This document shows, piece by piece, positions 42,536-53,829 of a DNA stretch of 64,000 bases; the stretch's first letter is position 1, and every line of letters starts with the position of its first letter. The notes under the pieces were generated by a model, which did not search any database, was not told where the DNA came from, and saw only the letters and a list, made by a program, of their open reading frames with translations. Source of the stretch: Sambucus nigra (Eukaryota; Streptophyta; Magnoliopsida; Dipsacales; Adoxaceae); assembly GCA_949130495.1 (NCBI GenBank), contig OX422210.1, forward strand, positions 496,907,760 to 496,971,759, read 5' to 3'. Made by a program: the position numbers and the translations under genes.

Positions 42536-43822
42536 ATGGCTCTCCCTGCTAGCATTGAGTTTGCTAACTACCTCAAAGCCTTGGAAGCGATGTGCTCTTA
42601 TAATGTCGACTATGATGCTTTCAATATGCGTCGAGTCTCTTTGTGGTGCAATCGGTCCATTGAGTGGAACATGCTGATGGCGGTGGTATAATTTTGGTAC
42701 CCTAAAGACAATGTATTTCGCTTTGGGTTGGATGAAGTTTATCCTACCTAAAAGGAATTTTCTGCCATGCTGGGGATAAATCCCAGTGTTGCTGCGGCTT
42801 TACCCGAATTATCCCGTTCTCCCAAGGATTTGCTGGCCAGGCTTCTTCGTATTTTGCCTTCGACGACTAGATCACTGGTTGCTGGAGGAATGATCTCCCT
42901 CCCGACAATGTTGTAGTTCGTGCATTTATGGGAAGTAGGTGATGTTGTCTATGCTAGAGCCGTTGCTCTGGGCATGGTTTCAAAATTACTTCTCGTGATT
43001 GGGGAACTGCTGGTGGATCCGTAACTTGCAGCCATTACTTCATGGATGTCATACCATCGTAATCCTGCGATGGTGACACTGGCGGAGACCCTGAAAGGTC
43101 TGGATGCCTGGCGAGAAGGTCGTTTTGACTTCCTGCGGGGTAGCCCCATGATGTTGTTCATGTGGTTGTCTTAAAGACTCCGCCTGGTGACTCTTCCAGA
43201 ATATCGTTTGTCAGCTATACCCAACTCTTTTCGCGTCACTTCTTCAGGGTTGGCCTGGATATTGAGAGTTGGGAGAATTGGCTTGTGGAGCATGGGGCTC
43301 AAAATCTGTACTAGTCAGTGCCTTGGCGGGGACAGTTGTTGCCTCTTCTGGATCTAGGAGAATACCCGTATGTGCAGTTGGTTGGTCTTAGCCAGACCTC
43401 TTTTTATTTCCCTTGGCGGCTTCTGCGCCAATTTGGCTGGGCACAGGTCGTGCCACCTCGGACACAATTTCTTTTCGGTAGAGGAGTTGACCGAGCGTTT
43501 ATGCCTGCGGCTTGGATCTTTATGGGAGAGTCAACGTCCATCGACCCGTCCCTCTTAGTCTGTTAGGAGAGGGCATATCCCTGGGATTATATGAATTGGT
43601 TGTGGTGGAGAGTTGTTAGCAAGATGTTGGCAATGGAGACTGGACAAAATTTGCTTGTCTCTTTTAACACCATGGAAGGAGGTGTTGTGGTTTTTTTGAA
43701 GCTGGTTCGAGCTTATCGGTCCATAGAGTGTCTGCGACACTTTGTTCAGGCAGGGGAAACTTGGGGACCCCAGTATGCAGATGATGATGACAGAGCGGGC
43801 TCCTCTGGTAGCTGTGGGTAGG
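42536..43822 (+). pseudogene. DUF7745/PMD-like gene, antisense in Ogre-3
   Basis: Starts MALPASIEFANYLKALEAM. Near 42700, FWYPKDNVFRFGLDEVYPT and then FSAMLGINP resemble the W-D-P-x-x-x-x-F-x-F-G-x-x-E-x-x-P-T-x-x-E-F pattern of the plant DUF7745 family. A later part (43318-43560) reads WRGQLLPLLDLGEYPYVQLVG and FMPAAWIFMG. The frame carries several stops, for example TAA near 42690 and 42750 and TAG near 42913, and shifts at about 43180-43310. It ends at an acidic Asp-rich tail (43822). No introns are needed. It has its own TATA promoter. It may be a diverged duplicate of the PMD gene. The function is unknown. Confidence 0.62.
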
Positions 43823-44310
43823 ATGGTTTATTTTGTAATGGGGAATAAATGTGGGGAATTTATTCGGCTCTTTTAGGAGGGTAGGAGGAAGGGAGTTATC
43901 CGTTCCTTTTCTTATATAATATGTACTGTAATTTCTTATTAGTGAAATAAACAAGTTTCTGATCATCCAGCTATGCCTTTCGATGCCTTTTGTGTTGTTT
44001 GAATTATCTATACCAATCGCTAAGGCATACATAATCCTTTTGTTCAAATATATGTTAGAATGAACTGTCGTTCTCGGAGGTAAGAAAATAATAGTATTTT
44101 GTGAAAAAGAAAGGGTGGTGCTCATGTAAGGTGTATGAGCTTCCTACGTACCTCTTGAGTTTTGAAATTTTATACTTTGTTTGAAAATGGTTATTTACAG
44201 AGGATCAGGCCCACGTAGTTCTGGGCAAGGGAAACTTAAGAGGTTTTTTTTCCTTTTTCTTTTAGAACAGAAGGGAGACGAGAAGAGTCGTAGCGCACCG
44301 AGATTTTGAA
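43823..44310. other. Interval between the antisense gene and the end of pol
   Basis: Non-coding. The two genes converge here. I see no clear terminator, only AT-rich sequence with AATAA-type motifs near 43845 and 43945 that could serve as plant poly(A) signals for the plus-strand gene. Confidence 0.4.
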
Positions 44311-45668
44311 CTAGGGGTAGAACTTCTTGAGACGGTCCAGGTTGACTAGATGAGCAATCTCTTCCCCATCTAAGTCGATAAGCACGTCAGTACCACCGAA
44401 TAAGATCTTATTGATAATGTAGGGGCCACTCCAATTGGGCTTGAATTTCCCTATTGGGTCTTAGATGGGTTCTATCATTTTTTTAGGTGCCCTTCTCGGA
44501 CACTGCGGTCCTTGACTCTCTTATTGAATGAACGCGCTATTCGACGATGGTACCCTTGTATGTGGTATAGTTATTTTAATCTCCTTTCGTCTAGGAGGGT
44601 CAGCTCGTCAAGACGGTTTTGGCACCAGTCTTCTTCGCTGACCTTGCTTTCAAGCATGATGCGCAACGAGGGTATTTCCATCTTCACGGGTAGGACTGCT
44701 TCCATACCGTAAACTAGAGACTAAGGTGTATTCCCAGTAGAGGTTTGAATTGAGGTTCAGTAGCCCCAGAGGGCGTACGAGATCCGGTTGGCCCAATCTC
44801 GATAGCTTTCGATCATCTTACTGATGATGGCTTTGAGGTTCCTATTGGCGGCTTCAACTGCACCGTTGGTCTGAGGTCGGTAGGGAGAAGATTTGTGTCT
44901 CTGAATCCAATACTCGTTGACCACCTCTATGACTTTTTCCTCGAAATGCAACCCGTTATCTAATACTAGCTCGTGCGGGACCCCATACCGGCAAATGATG
45001 TTTTTCTTAAAAAATTTAGCCACTTTCTTGGCGTTCAGCACTGCGTATGACTCAACTTCGACCCATTTGGTGAAGTAGTTAATGGAAACTAGGATTAACT
45101 CATGCCCATTGGAAGCCTTCGGTGTAAACTTCCCTATGATATCGATGCCCCAGGTGGAGAACGTCCAGGGAGAGGTCATGTTGTATAATTCACGTGGAGG
45201 CAAATGCTGAAGGTTGGAGAATTATTGGCATTTAAGGCATCTCTGAACATAGGCGGTGCAATCCTGGGTCATGGTGGTCCAGTAGTAGCCTTGTCGAATG
45301 ATCTTTTTGGTAAGCATGTGACCGTTCATGTGGGGTTCGCATTCCCCATTGTGGATCTTCTGCATTATCTTTTCAATGTCAGCCCCTACGATACAGTAAA
45401 GATGAGTTCCGTCGAAGTTCCTTTTGAGCAGTGCTTTGTGACAGATGATGTACTGGGCAACCAATCTTCGAAGGGTTGCTCGATCTTTCTTATTGGAACC
45501 CTCAGGACACCTACTATGCTTAAGGAGGTACCAAATATCGTAGTACCAACAATTAGCTATCTCGGGATCTTCTGTAGTGACGAGCTCAATGTGGTAGGAG
45601 TGGGTTGGTTTGTCTTGCTTTTGAACAAGGAAGGGGGTCATTGTTATTCCTTCGAGCATATTGACCAT
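44311..45668 (-). pseudogene. pol: Ogre-3 integrase
   Basis: The zinc-binding region (H-M-N-G-H ... C-L-K-C) lies near 45225-45350. The catalytic core has GIDIIG near 45145, LDNGLHF near 44960 and NGAVEAANRN near 44855, so D, D and E are all present. The C-terminal part ends LDRLKKFYP at 44314, followed by TAG. Stops: TAA after CLKCQ (about 45222), TGA after LWGY (about 44757, where relatives have Arg), plus others between 44457 and 44600. Without the stops the frame is a normal-length Gypsy integrase. Confidence 0.85.
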
Positions 45669-45743
45669 GGAGGCTAAGGTAGCAAAGGCATCAGCTAGGT
45701 TATTCTTTGCTCAAGGTAGGTAATGGAAAGTGATGTCTTGGAA

Positions 45744-46361
45744 TTAGGAGGCTAATTCTTCTAGGTGGGCTTGGAAGGGTTGGAGTGTCTCGTCCTTGAC
45801 CCTCCACTTTCTGAGCACTTGACTTATGATGAGGGTGGAATCCTCGTAGACATCTAGGCATTGAATACCTTTCTTGAGAGCCACTTTGAGGCCTACTATG
45901 CATGCCTCGTATTCAGTTATGTTATTGGTGCAAGGGAAATCCAACTTGATGGCGATGGGAGTGTGGGAGTCATCTTGGGCGATCAGAAGTATCCCAATGC
46001 CATATCCCTTTTTATTAGCAGCGCTGTCAAAGAACATTTGCCATCGAAGATTGTCCTGGGCAGTGCAAAGGATGTTTTCATCTGGGAATTCGGAGATCCA
46101 TGCATCATCTTCTTCTACAGGGTAATCAGTGAGGTAGTTAGAGATGGCTCTTCCTTTTATGGCTTTCTGTGTGACGTACATGATATCGAACTTGGCTAGG
46201 AGCATCAACCATTAGACCATTAAGCTAGATAAGGCGAGTTTTTCAAGCAGGTATTTGATGGGTTCCATTCGGGATACAAGTTTTATGGGGAAAGTGAGCA
46301 TGTAATGCCTCAACTTTTGGGTGACCTAGATAAGTGTGATACACGCCTTTTCCAAAGCAGT
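45744..46361 (-). pseudogene. pol: Ogre-3 RNase H and second RNase H
   Basis: 46230-46361 holds the end of the first RNase H (VTQKLRHYMLTF) with stops, one a TAG where relatives have Trp. The second, archaeal-type domain starts WQMFFDSAANKKGYGIGI near 46030 and continues with N-N-I-T-E-Y-E-A near 45925. Tandem RNase H domains place the element in the Tat/Ogre group. Confidence 0.8.
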
Positions 46362-47708
46362 TTAGTTAACCTTGTACCTGACCAATTTGCGACTGGCATA
46401 ATATATGGATATTGCTTTGCGAGAATCTTCAAGGTATTGGGCTAGCAGAGCCCTAGCTACAGTGTTGGTTATGGTTAGGTATAGGAGTAAGGGGAGACCA
46501 GGCTGTGGTGGCATGAGTACTGGAGGTTGGGCCAGATATTGTTTGATTCGGTCAAAAGCTTCTTGGTATGCCTGGTTCTGAACTTTAGTTATATCCTTTC
46601 GAAGGAGTTTGAAGATAGGTTCGCAGATGGAGGTTAGCTGGCTGATGAACCGGGTGATGTATTGCAATTTTCCAAGGAAACCTCGGACTTCTTTCTCTGT
46701 TCGGGGAGGTGGCATCTCAAGTATGGCTTTTAGCTTGGCAGAATCTTCTTCCATCCCTTTCTCACTGACCATAAATCCCAAGAGTTTTCCCTTTAACTCC
46801 TAAGACACATTTCTGCGGATTGAGTCTCATCTGATACTGTCATAGTCGTTCGAAGAACTTTTAGAGAGAGGGAACATGACCTTCTCTAGTATTGGATTTA
46901 ATAATCATATTATCCATGTAGACCTCAACTTCTTTGGGAATCAGATCGTGCAGGATGGCTGGGGCATCCCTCTGGTAGGTAGCGCAGCGTTCTTGAGACT
47001 AATGACATGACAGTGTAGTAAAAGGTTCCCCATGGGTTGATGAATGCAATATTTTTCTTGGTGGTTTGGGTGCATTTTGATTTGGTTCTATCCGGTAAAA
47101 CCATCGATGAATGACTTGAGAGAATGACTGGTTGTGTTGTCCACAATTATGTCGATATTGGGTAGCGAATAATCATCCTTTGGAGAGGCTTTGTTCAAAT
47201 CCCGATAGCTTATACACATTCGGACTTTTCCTCTTGATTTAGGTACCGTCACTATGTTGGCTAGCCATGTGGGATATTCGATCACACGAATGAACCCTAC
47301 ATTCAACTGTTTGACCACCTCTTCTTTGACTTTGAGCGACCATTCGGTGCATAGTTTTATCAACTTTTGTTTGACCGGTTTGTAATTTTGTAGAGTGGGA
47401 ATCTCATATTGAGCTATTTCAGGATCAATGCCAGGCATATCATCGTAGGACCATGCGAATACATCCATAAATTCTTTTAACAATTCTTCAAGATGTGCAT
47501 GATCATGCTCGTCGAGGGTAGTCCCTATCCTAATCTCGTGTAGTTGGCTACTAAAACCGAGGTTAATAATAAGAGTCTCTTCTTCATTAACTTGAACGCG
47601 GTTATGTTGTTTATTATTAACCTTATTTAGATCAGTTAAGAATTGTTCATTTGCAAAATCATCATCATCAAAAGTTTGATTAGAATCTAAAAAATTAATG
47701 TAAGGCAC
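46362..47708 (-). pseudogene. pol: Ogre-3 reverse transcriptase, catalytic Asp changed
   Basis: The N-terminal half (47088-47708) includes the motifs YPTWLANIVTVPK and MCISYRDLNKASPKDDYSLP. A frameshift follows at about 47100. The active-site motif, normally YVDD or YMDD, reads YMDN (plus-strand 46905-46920), so the second catalytic aspartate is lost and this RT should be inactive. The thumb and connection continue with RLNPQKCVLGVKG (frameshifted near 46800) and then FMVSEKGMEED ... FLGKLQYITRFI. Confidence 0.85.
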
Positions 47709-48478
47709 AACAAGATACTCAAAATCTTCGTTTATTTCATTGATAGAAAAAACAACATTGAGAACCTCGTCAAAAGAGCACTCGATTACATTTGAACAAG
47801 GATAGACAACAGAAGAAGAAAAGGGGTAAACATTAGGGTTAAGGGATATTTCAGCAGGTAGAACTGGTGCAGCATGCTAGTTGAGGAGAGGTGTATTAGC
47901 AGCTTTAATCAGGTGGGATGGATCCAGTGATGTAGTGCCCGAATGAACCATGCAGAGTGTCAGTCCAAGTCTCTATAAGTTGAAGTAATCTTTGGAGTCA
48001 CTTTCCTTAATCTCTTCGTATCTTTGATGAGTGGTTGTACTTGGTGTTGGGAATCTTCGGCCTATAGGTATCTGTCTTGGAAAAAGATCTTCATTCCAGG
48101 CTTCATCTTCTTGTTTGTATGGTCATACCATGCTTTAGGAAATCCACAAAAGGGGAAGTTCTCACACTCTTTGATGAATCGTCCATTCAAGGAATCACCT
48201 GGGATAGTCTGGACGCGATCTATTCTTCTCTTTGGTCGAGACTGGCGGGTCATTCTGAGCTCTTATTCTGATGGTTGACACCTTAACCCACAAGGAGGGA
48301 AAGCTTTCTTCAGTTTAATGGACTCAAGTATCCCTTGCTGTCTTTGCCCTAGCCCCAGTCCGGGCATGAAGTGCATATTTTTGAACATCTGAATCACATT
48401 GACGTTTCCATAAGGGTCATATTTTGTACAAACCCTTTCCTTTAAGTCGTCCCCTACCGAGAGTGGAAGTGGTTCAAC
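47709..48478 (-). pseudogene. Ogre-3 protease-RT linker with a G-patch-like motif
   Basis: Broken frames between protease and RT. Near 48320-48380 the minus strand encodes FMPGLGLGQRQQG, a G-patch-like motif commonly seen in this position in Ogre-type polyproteins. The rest is unrecognised and has several stops. Confidence 0.55.
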
Positions 48479-49300
48479 TCAGAATCCTGATAGGATCATA
48501 TCATTTGACCCGTTTTGTATCTTAAGGATCGAACTGATGGTACTTGCACCCTCAGTATTATCGTAGTTGCCCAAAATGGTGATGACTCGCCTGTTGGCGA
48601 AGAACTTCAACTTCTGATGGAGCGAGGAAGTCAGACCCTTGATACTATAGAGCCAAGGTTGTCCTAGCAAGAGATTAAAATAAGCTAGGATGTCAATAAC
48701 TTGGAATTCAACGACAAGGTTTATAGGGCCATCCCCTATTATAAGCTTTATAGATCCCATCACCTCCCAACGGGTATTATCGTAGGCACGCACAGCAGCG
48801 AAGGTTGGAGTGAGGTCTCTTTCTTTCAGGCCTAAACATTTGAAGGTTCTAAGTGGGAAGACATTTAAAGCAGATCCATTATCGACAAGAGATAGTGGCA
48901 CGACCTTTCCCATAAATTCGACGGAGATGTTGAGTGCATGATTATGTTTTGGCTCAATCTTAGGTATTTCTTCTTCAGAAAAGGATAACATTCGGGTAAA
49001 GGTCAAGGATGCGACTAAATTTACCGCTTCTTCTGGTGTGGTATAAGGAGGAACTATGGGTCCAGTGAGAAACTTGATCAAAGCATTTCTATGCAGCTGA
49101 GAAGACATGAAAAGCCCCCATAGAGTGATGTTAGCTTGAGTTTTCTTCAATTGATCGAGGATCTTGCTCTCCTCGAGGGTCATTTCTGGCATAGGAAGGT
49201 TTTCCATTCCCCTCCCCTTGTCATTAGCTGGTAGTGAGTTTGGGATCTGGTAATGCCTCCCTGATCTGGTCATGTGATTTACTAAAGAAGGCAAGAACAT
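48479..49300 (-). CDS. pol: Ogre-3 aspartic protease region
   Basis: An open frame of 273 codons. The active site reads PLSLVDNGSALNVFP near 48865-48900 (D-N-G-S instead of the more common D-T/S-G-S; D-N-G-S and D-G-G-S forms occur in this lineage). The flap and hydrophobic-Gly region (FNLLLGQPWL) follow near 48650. It cleaves the polyprotein in the virus-like particle. It is uninterrupted but lies within a broken polyprotein. Confidence 0.75.
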   Translation of the reverse strand: MFLPSLVNHMTRSGRHYQIPNSLPANDKGRGMENLPMPEMTLEESKILDQLKKTQANITLWGLFMSSQLHRNALIKFLTGPIVPPYTTPEEAVNLVASLTFTRMLSFSEEEIPKIEPKHNHALNISVEFMGKVVPLSLVDNGSALNVFPLRTFKCLGLKERDLTPTFAAVRAYDNTRWEVMGSIKLIIGDGPINLVVEFQVIDILAYFNLLLGQPWLYSIKGLTSSLHQKLKFFANRRVITILGNYDNTEGASTISSILKIQNGSNDMILSGF

Positions 49301-49467
49301 GAATCCTATTTCCTCGCCAATATCGGGTTGTTATGCCACCTTGTTTATTTCTTCGAGGAGTTCTTCAAATGATATCATTCCACATATGTTGGCTACCAGG
49401 CCAATTTTCTCGAAAGCTTGTTCTTCATTCGAATCTCTGAATTCTTCCCCCCATCGGGTGGCTACAA

Positions 49468-51410
49468 TTATGTCTTTCCATGTAAAGTTAATGCATTCCA
49501 CAACTTCAACAACTTCTTCATACAGGTCATCCCATTCTGTGGGATGTGTAAAGTTGAAGGGACCAGGCGCCCTTGTAGCTTCAGAGCATCAAGTAACTCG
49601 ATCATACTGCAAATGTTATTGGTTTTCATGAATATTTCTGCCATAATCTGGATAACATCATCTAGGTTGACTTCATCGATCGGTATTACCCAACTATCTA
49701 ACTCTCGATCCCATTTTTGTGCTTCCAATAACAACGTACTAAACCTTTGACAATCAATGACCATCTGTGAGGGCAATTTCAGCCCGAACTCTAGGAGTTG
49801 GTTTAACACTTCTAACAATTCCATGCTTCCATTTTCAGAACGGGTACTGATAGTGATGCATGATCTGGTAAGGAGTGACAGTGTTTGATCAACAAGGCTA
49901 GTAGGGTGTAGGAGGAAATATGGACAAATTTGGAGAGGTTTATGAAAGTGTATGGGTGTGATTTGAGTTGAGGGATCGAATTCTGGGTTCTCTTCTAGAA
50001 AGATGGCACTAGAGTGATTTGGAAGTGGAATGTGAGTAGTGTTTGGCTTAGGATTGGCTGGTGGGGCAATGGTACTCCGGTCAATTAGACCTTGGATTAT
50101 GTTTCGGAGGTGAAAGCATTGGTCGGTGGTATCGCCAGCAGCTTGGTGAAAAGGGTAATGGGCATCTGCCTTGAAGTTTCTTGGGAGTGTATTTGGCAAT
50201 GGACGGGGATCCAAAGGTTTGATAAGGTTTCGGCTTAACAAAGCTTGATAACTTTGGAGAGAGGAGTATGGAGCTCGGTGTATTCCTTTTGGACTGGGAC
50301 AAGGCGGCTTTCTGGTGCCCATGATGTGGTTGGTTGAGAGATGTTGTTGATGGTTGATACTGTAACACTGGCAGGTTTGTCATATTTTCTGGGGGTGAAC
50401 TGTCCAGACACCTTCTTTGGTTCGACTTCTATTTTGGCAATACCTTCCTCGATTTCTACTCCCGCTTATATGAGAGCTCTAAAGTGAGGATAGCATTGTC
50501 CTCCCATCATTGCTCGAACATGGGGTAAGAAGTTATTCTTCACTGTGCTAACTTGTTCTTCCTCGAAAGGCCTGGTTGCTACTTTTTCCCTCCATCGGGC
50601 GATGAAGTTACTGACTGATTCCCCATGGTTCTGTTTGAGAAGCTCTAAATCACGGCGGGTGAACTCAAGCACTTCGTTGTATTTATATTATGACATGAAT
50701 TCCTGGGCTACATCCTCCCAGCTATGAATTATGGACTCTTCGAGAGACAAAAACCATCGAAGGGCACTATCCTTCAAAGTTTGTTGAAACAATTGGTCCA
50801 TCAATTCTTCAGAAGCCTCTGGTAGAGTAATGGAACGGTGATAACTTTGGAGATGAACAATCGGGGGTCCACTTCCTCCGAATTTCTCAATATTCGGCAT
50901 CTTGAACTTCTCAGGTAACCGCGCTTTAGGATAAGGAAACATGTGGGTATAGTCCATGTAATTTCTTGAGATTCTGACTTGGTAAAACTTCTTGGTGAGA
51001 ATCTTGAGGTCTTCTTTGACTTTGTTCATCTCTTCTTCTTTCGGATCAATGATCATAGGCAAGTTAGCCCCAGGCTGGGTAGGCGGCGACCCATTAATAG
51101 GAGGGGCACATGGAGCGTACTGATACTCTTCGAGAACGCAGATGGGCTCGAGTGGATCCATAGCACGAGGGAATAGGGCCTCGGGTTCTTGAGGAACAGG
51201 AACCTGGTTTCGTTTCATCTCTCGGACCTCAATTTGGAGGTTGTCAATCTTGGACACAAGCTGAGCTAGGACTGCCGTCAGATCAGATCTGGATGCATAA
51301 CGAGTACTTGATGTGTGTTCTCCATGGAAAGCAGATGGATTCCAGACTTTGAAGGAGTAATAGGGGAAAGGACGGAACTCCGGGGTGACTTGACTGAATA
51401 TCGAAGCCAA
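49468..51410 (-). pseudogene. gag: Ogre-3 gag
   Basis: Starts MASIFSQVTPEFRPFPYY at 51410. A coiled-coil segment (LAQLVSKIDNLQIEVREMKR) is followed by the capsid core with FKMPNIEKFGGSGPPIVHL (about 50900) and ALRWFLSLEESIIHSW. It is interrupted by TAA at 50688-50690, where the family context Q-Y-K-Y suggests Gln. The core continues to about 50466 (LLKQNHGESVSNFIARWREK). A shifted frame (49468-50322) holds a finger-like H-Q-A-A-G-D-T-T-D-Q-C-F segment and the C-terminal acidic part. Confidence 0.8.
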
Positions 51411-52150
51411 TAGGGAGCCAGACCAAGGTTTGCGATCGACCTGAGAAGGCGTAAAATGGGATTTATTTTTGAAAAAAAGGGATGAATTTTTTTTTAAAGT
51501 TTTTTTTCAAGATTGGAAGACAAAATATTTTTGGATTTTTGATAAAGAGAGGAGAAATGTTTTTGGATTTTTGATAAGGAAAGTAAATTTTTTTTTGGAT
51601 TTTGGATAAAGAAAAAGGAGAATTTTCTTTTTGGACACGGTCTCAGCATTATTATTATAATTATTATATTTTCACTTGTATTAATTCTCCTAAATGCAAA
51701 ATGAAATGCTGAACGGAACCGGAGCATGGAACAGTTGGGTTTGTAATATATGCAAAGCTATGGCTGGACTTGTGACAAGGCTCACGGGCAGGGTCCCGTT
51801 TTAAAAATGCACAAGAATTCAGGTGGCAGGCCGACCCAAAATTTTGGCAGAGTTTCGGGTTGAAACCGGTAATCTAACATGTGTGTCCTAGGTTTGACAC
51901 ATATATGCGGGTATGCAGTTGGTTGGATGAGCTCTTGCAGGAAATCGGTACATGTGGACAAGAAATTTGATATACGTGATGTACGTGAATCGCCTCACCA
52001 TATACCTCGTGGGGATGGTACGTGTGAGAGCGAATTTGATATACTCAGCGTACGTGAATGAGTTCCCTGCGATATACCCCCCGTCATGACTTCGGTTAAC
52101 CATTATGATGCGGGATAACCATTTGATATACGTCGAAGGTACTTGGCCAA
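51411..52150. other. Leader of Ogre-3 and unassigned DNA
   Basis: T-rich tracts (51476-51640) just upstream of gag, then unassigned sequence. At 51966-52130 TTGATATAC recurs three times, two of them within a 75-bp imperfect duplication (AATTTGATATAC ... GTACGTGAAT). No LTR matching 34964-37030 and no primer site was found. Confidence 0.4.
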
Positions 52151-53829
52151 TGGAAGTTAAACTATTAACATGGAAGTTGTTTGTATTTACCCTTAAGTGA
52201 AATTTACCTTCAACTCTATCTTCTCTAAAAAAGCTTCAAGCATTGTCAAATTTTCTTGCACTTCAGCTATGTTTTTCTTCATGTATTGTAGGAACGAGCT
52301 TGATATGAAAGAATTGAGGATTCATATCAGAGGCATAAGGCTCAACCTTCTTGTTCAGAAAATCTTATCTTTGTAAGTTTAATTTTCATAAAAATTTGAC
52401 AATCTCACTCTTGTTTTCATTCTTAGTTCCTGTTTGCCAAATTGGGTCTCTTTGAATATTGTTGAAGTTTTTTATTTATTTCTTAAATAGGAGGATAGTC
52501 TTATAAACAAATGAAACTCTGTCCAATTTTTTTAAATTATTTATAACTATTTGTATTATATAAAAAATCTTTTCGACTTACATTATGCACAACGTAAATA
52601 CTTTGGAAAAACTAGAATTTATATGTTGGGTTTTGCGTTGCCCTAGAGATTTATATATGTTGTTTTGAACTTTTGTAGGAGCATTTAATTAGAGGCATGT
52701 GAAAGTCGTATCATTGCTAGATTAGAGTCATGTGATTGAATTTTTGTATTATTTGTAGAGTATACAACCATAATCAATTTATTGTGGGAATTTTGTGTTG
52801 TGTGCTTAATTTCTTATATTTTATTTAATTGGGACAAAGAAAGATACATGGAGATGCATTTGATGGGCATGATAGGTCTTTAATGTGGATAATCGCTCGA
52901 AAATCGAAAAATAGAGAATATTAATACAATGCAACCAAGGAAGTTGGTGAAAACTTTTTGAGTTTTTTTCAAAAGTTAACTAAACATAATTTTTTATACA
53001 ATCTTTATAAATTTGGACATATACTACATAAGAGGATTTAAAAGAATATGATTTAACAACACTCTTGATAATTTGCTTTATTGTAGGACACTTTGAAGAA
53101 GAAAGTCCTTGATGGAAGTTTATTCAGGCTTATATTATATGATTTGGAGCTTTTGAGGTGTCGACACAATTTTGCCAAAGCCAAAGGAAGACTGAAGCAT
53201 TTATGAGTGATTTTTTTATGTAATTTTTTTTTGGAGATTTTTTGAATGATGTGAATAGTGGATATATCTAGCTATGATACATGAAGTAGTTCATTGTTTT
53301 TGTGTGTATAATTAATGTAGATGGTGGGTATATTTATTCGTGTCCAACTATTTTTTTATATGGACAAATTGCTTGATTTGGTGCATTTTAGGTGTACTTA
53401 CTTCAAATACAAAAAAAATCAAGATTATTTTTGTGTTATTATAAATTTTGATGTGTTTAGATATATTTATCAACTATGACAATAATATTGGTTATTATTT
53501 TATTTATTATGTGTTTAATTTATGATCACTTCTATTAAACCCTCATGTGATGAAATTTTTTATATGACCTTTTTAAAATTTTGAAAACTGTTTATCATGA
53601 CGCTTTTTAAATCAAATATGACATCTTATATATTATATTATGACCTTTTTTTAGCATATATGACACTTTTGAAAAAAAATCATATATAATCGTTATCTAA
53701 TATGACACTTGTTATGGGTATCAATTATGACACCAAAACTTATGTCGTTTTTCATTAAAAAATAAAGCGTCATAAAATGCGTTTTATGACACTTAAAAAA
53801 TATCATAAAAAGGTTTTTTTCTTGTAGTG
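52151..53829. mobile_element. CACTA (En/Spm-type) transposon end; left limit unknown
   Basis: The right edge reads TTTTTTTCTTGTAGTG, the reverse complement of CACTACAAGAAAAAAA, the classic CACTA terminal repeat. The preceding 300 bp hold about eight TATGACAC/TGACACTT-type subterminal repeats in mixed forms. Tat-2 integrase sequence resumes immediately after 53829, so the CACTA element sits in that gene. No matching left terminus lies in the window, and the given start is only the limit of unassigned sequence. Confidence 0.75.
52292..53206 (+). other. Possible last exons of a CACTA-borne gene
   Basis: Two open segments have splice-like edges: 52292-52372 (after TATTGTAG, before GTAAGT) and 53087-53206 (after TTATTGTAG, ending TGA; 40 codons with HNFAKAKGRLKHL at the end). 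Their phases do not join directly, so another exon would be needed. No family resemblance is seen. Confidence 0.25.

Larger units (their letters stand above)
34964..51410 (-). mobile_element. Large Ogre/Tat-like Gypsy element (Ogre-3), 5' LTR not found
   Basis: Minus-strand order from the right: gag (49468-51410), protease, G-patch-like linker, RT, two RNase H regions, integrase (ends 44311). Further left are two plus-strand genes (42536-43822 and 38949-41914), a tandem array (about 37100-38340) and an LTR-like block with a minus-strand TATA box (36178-36187). Joining all of this into one element is an inference from order and strand, and from promoter motifs shared by the LTR block and both plus-strand genes. 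No second LTR copy was found right of 51410, so the 5' end is deleted, displaced or too diverged. Confidence 0.6.
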
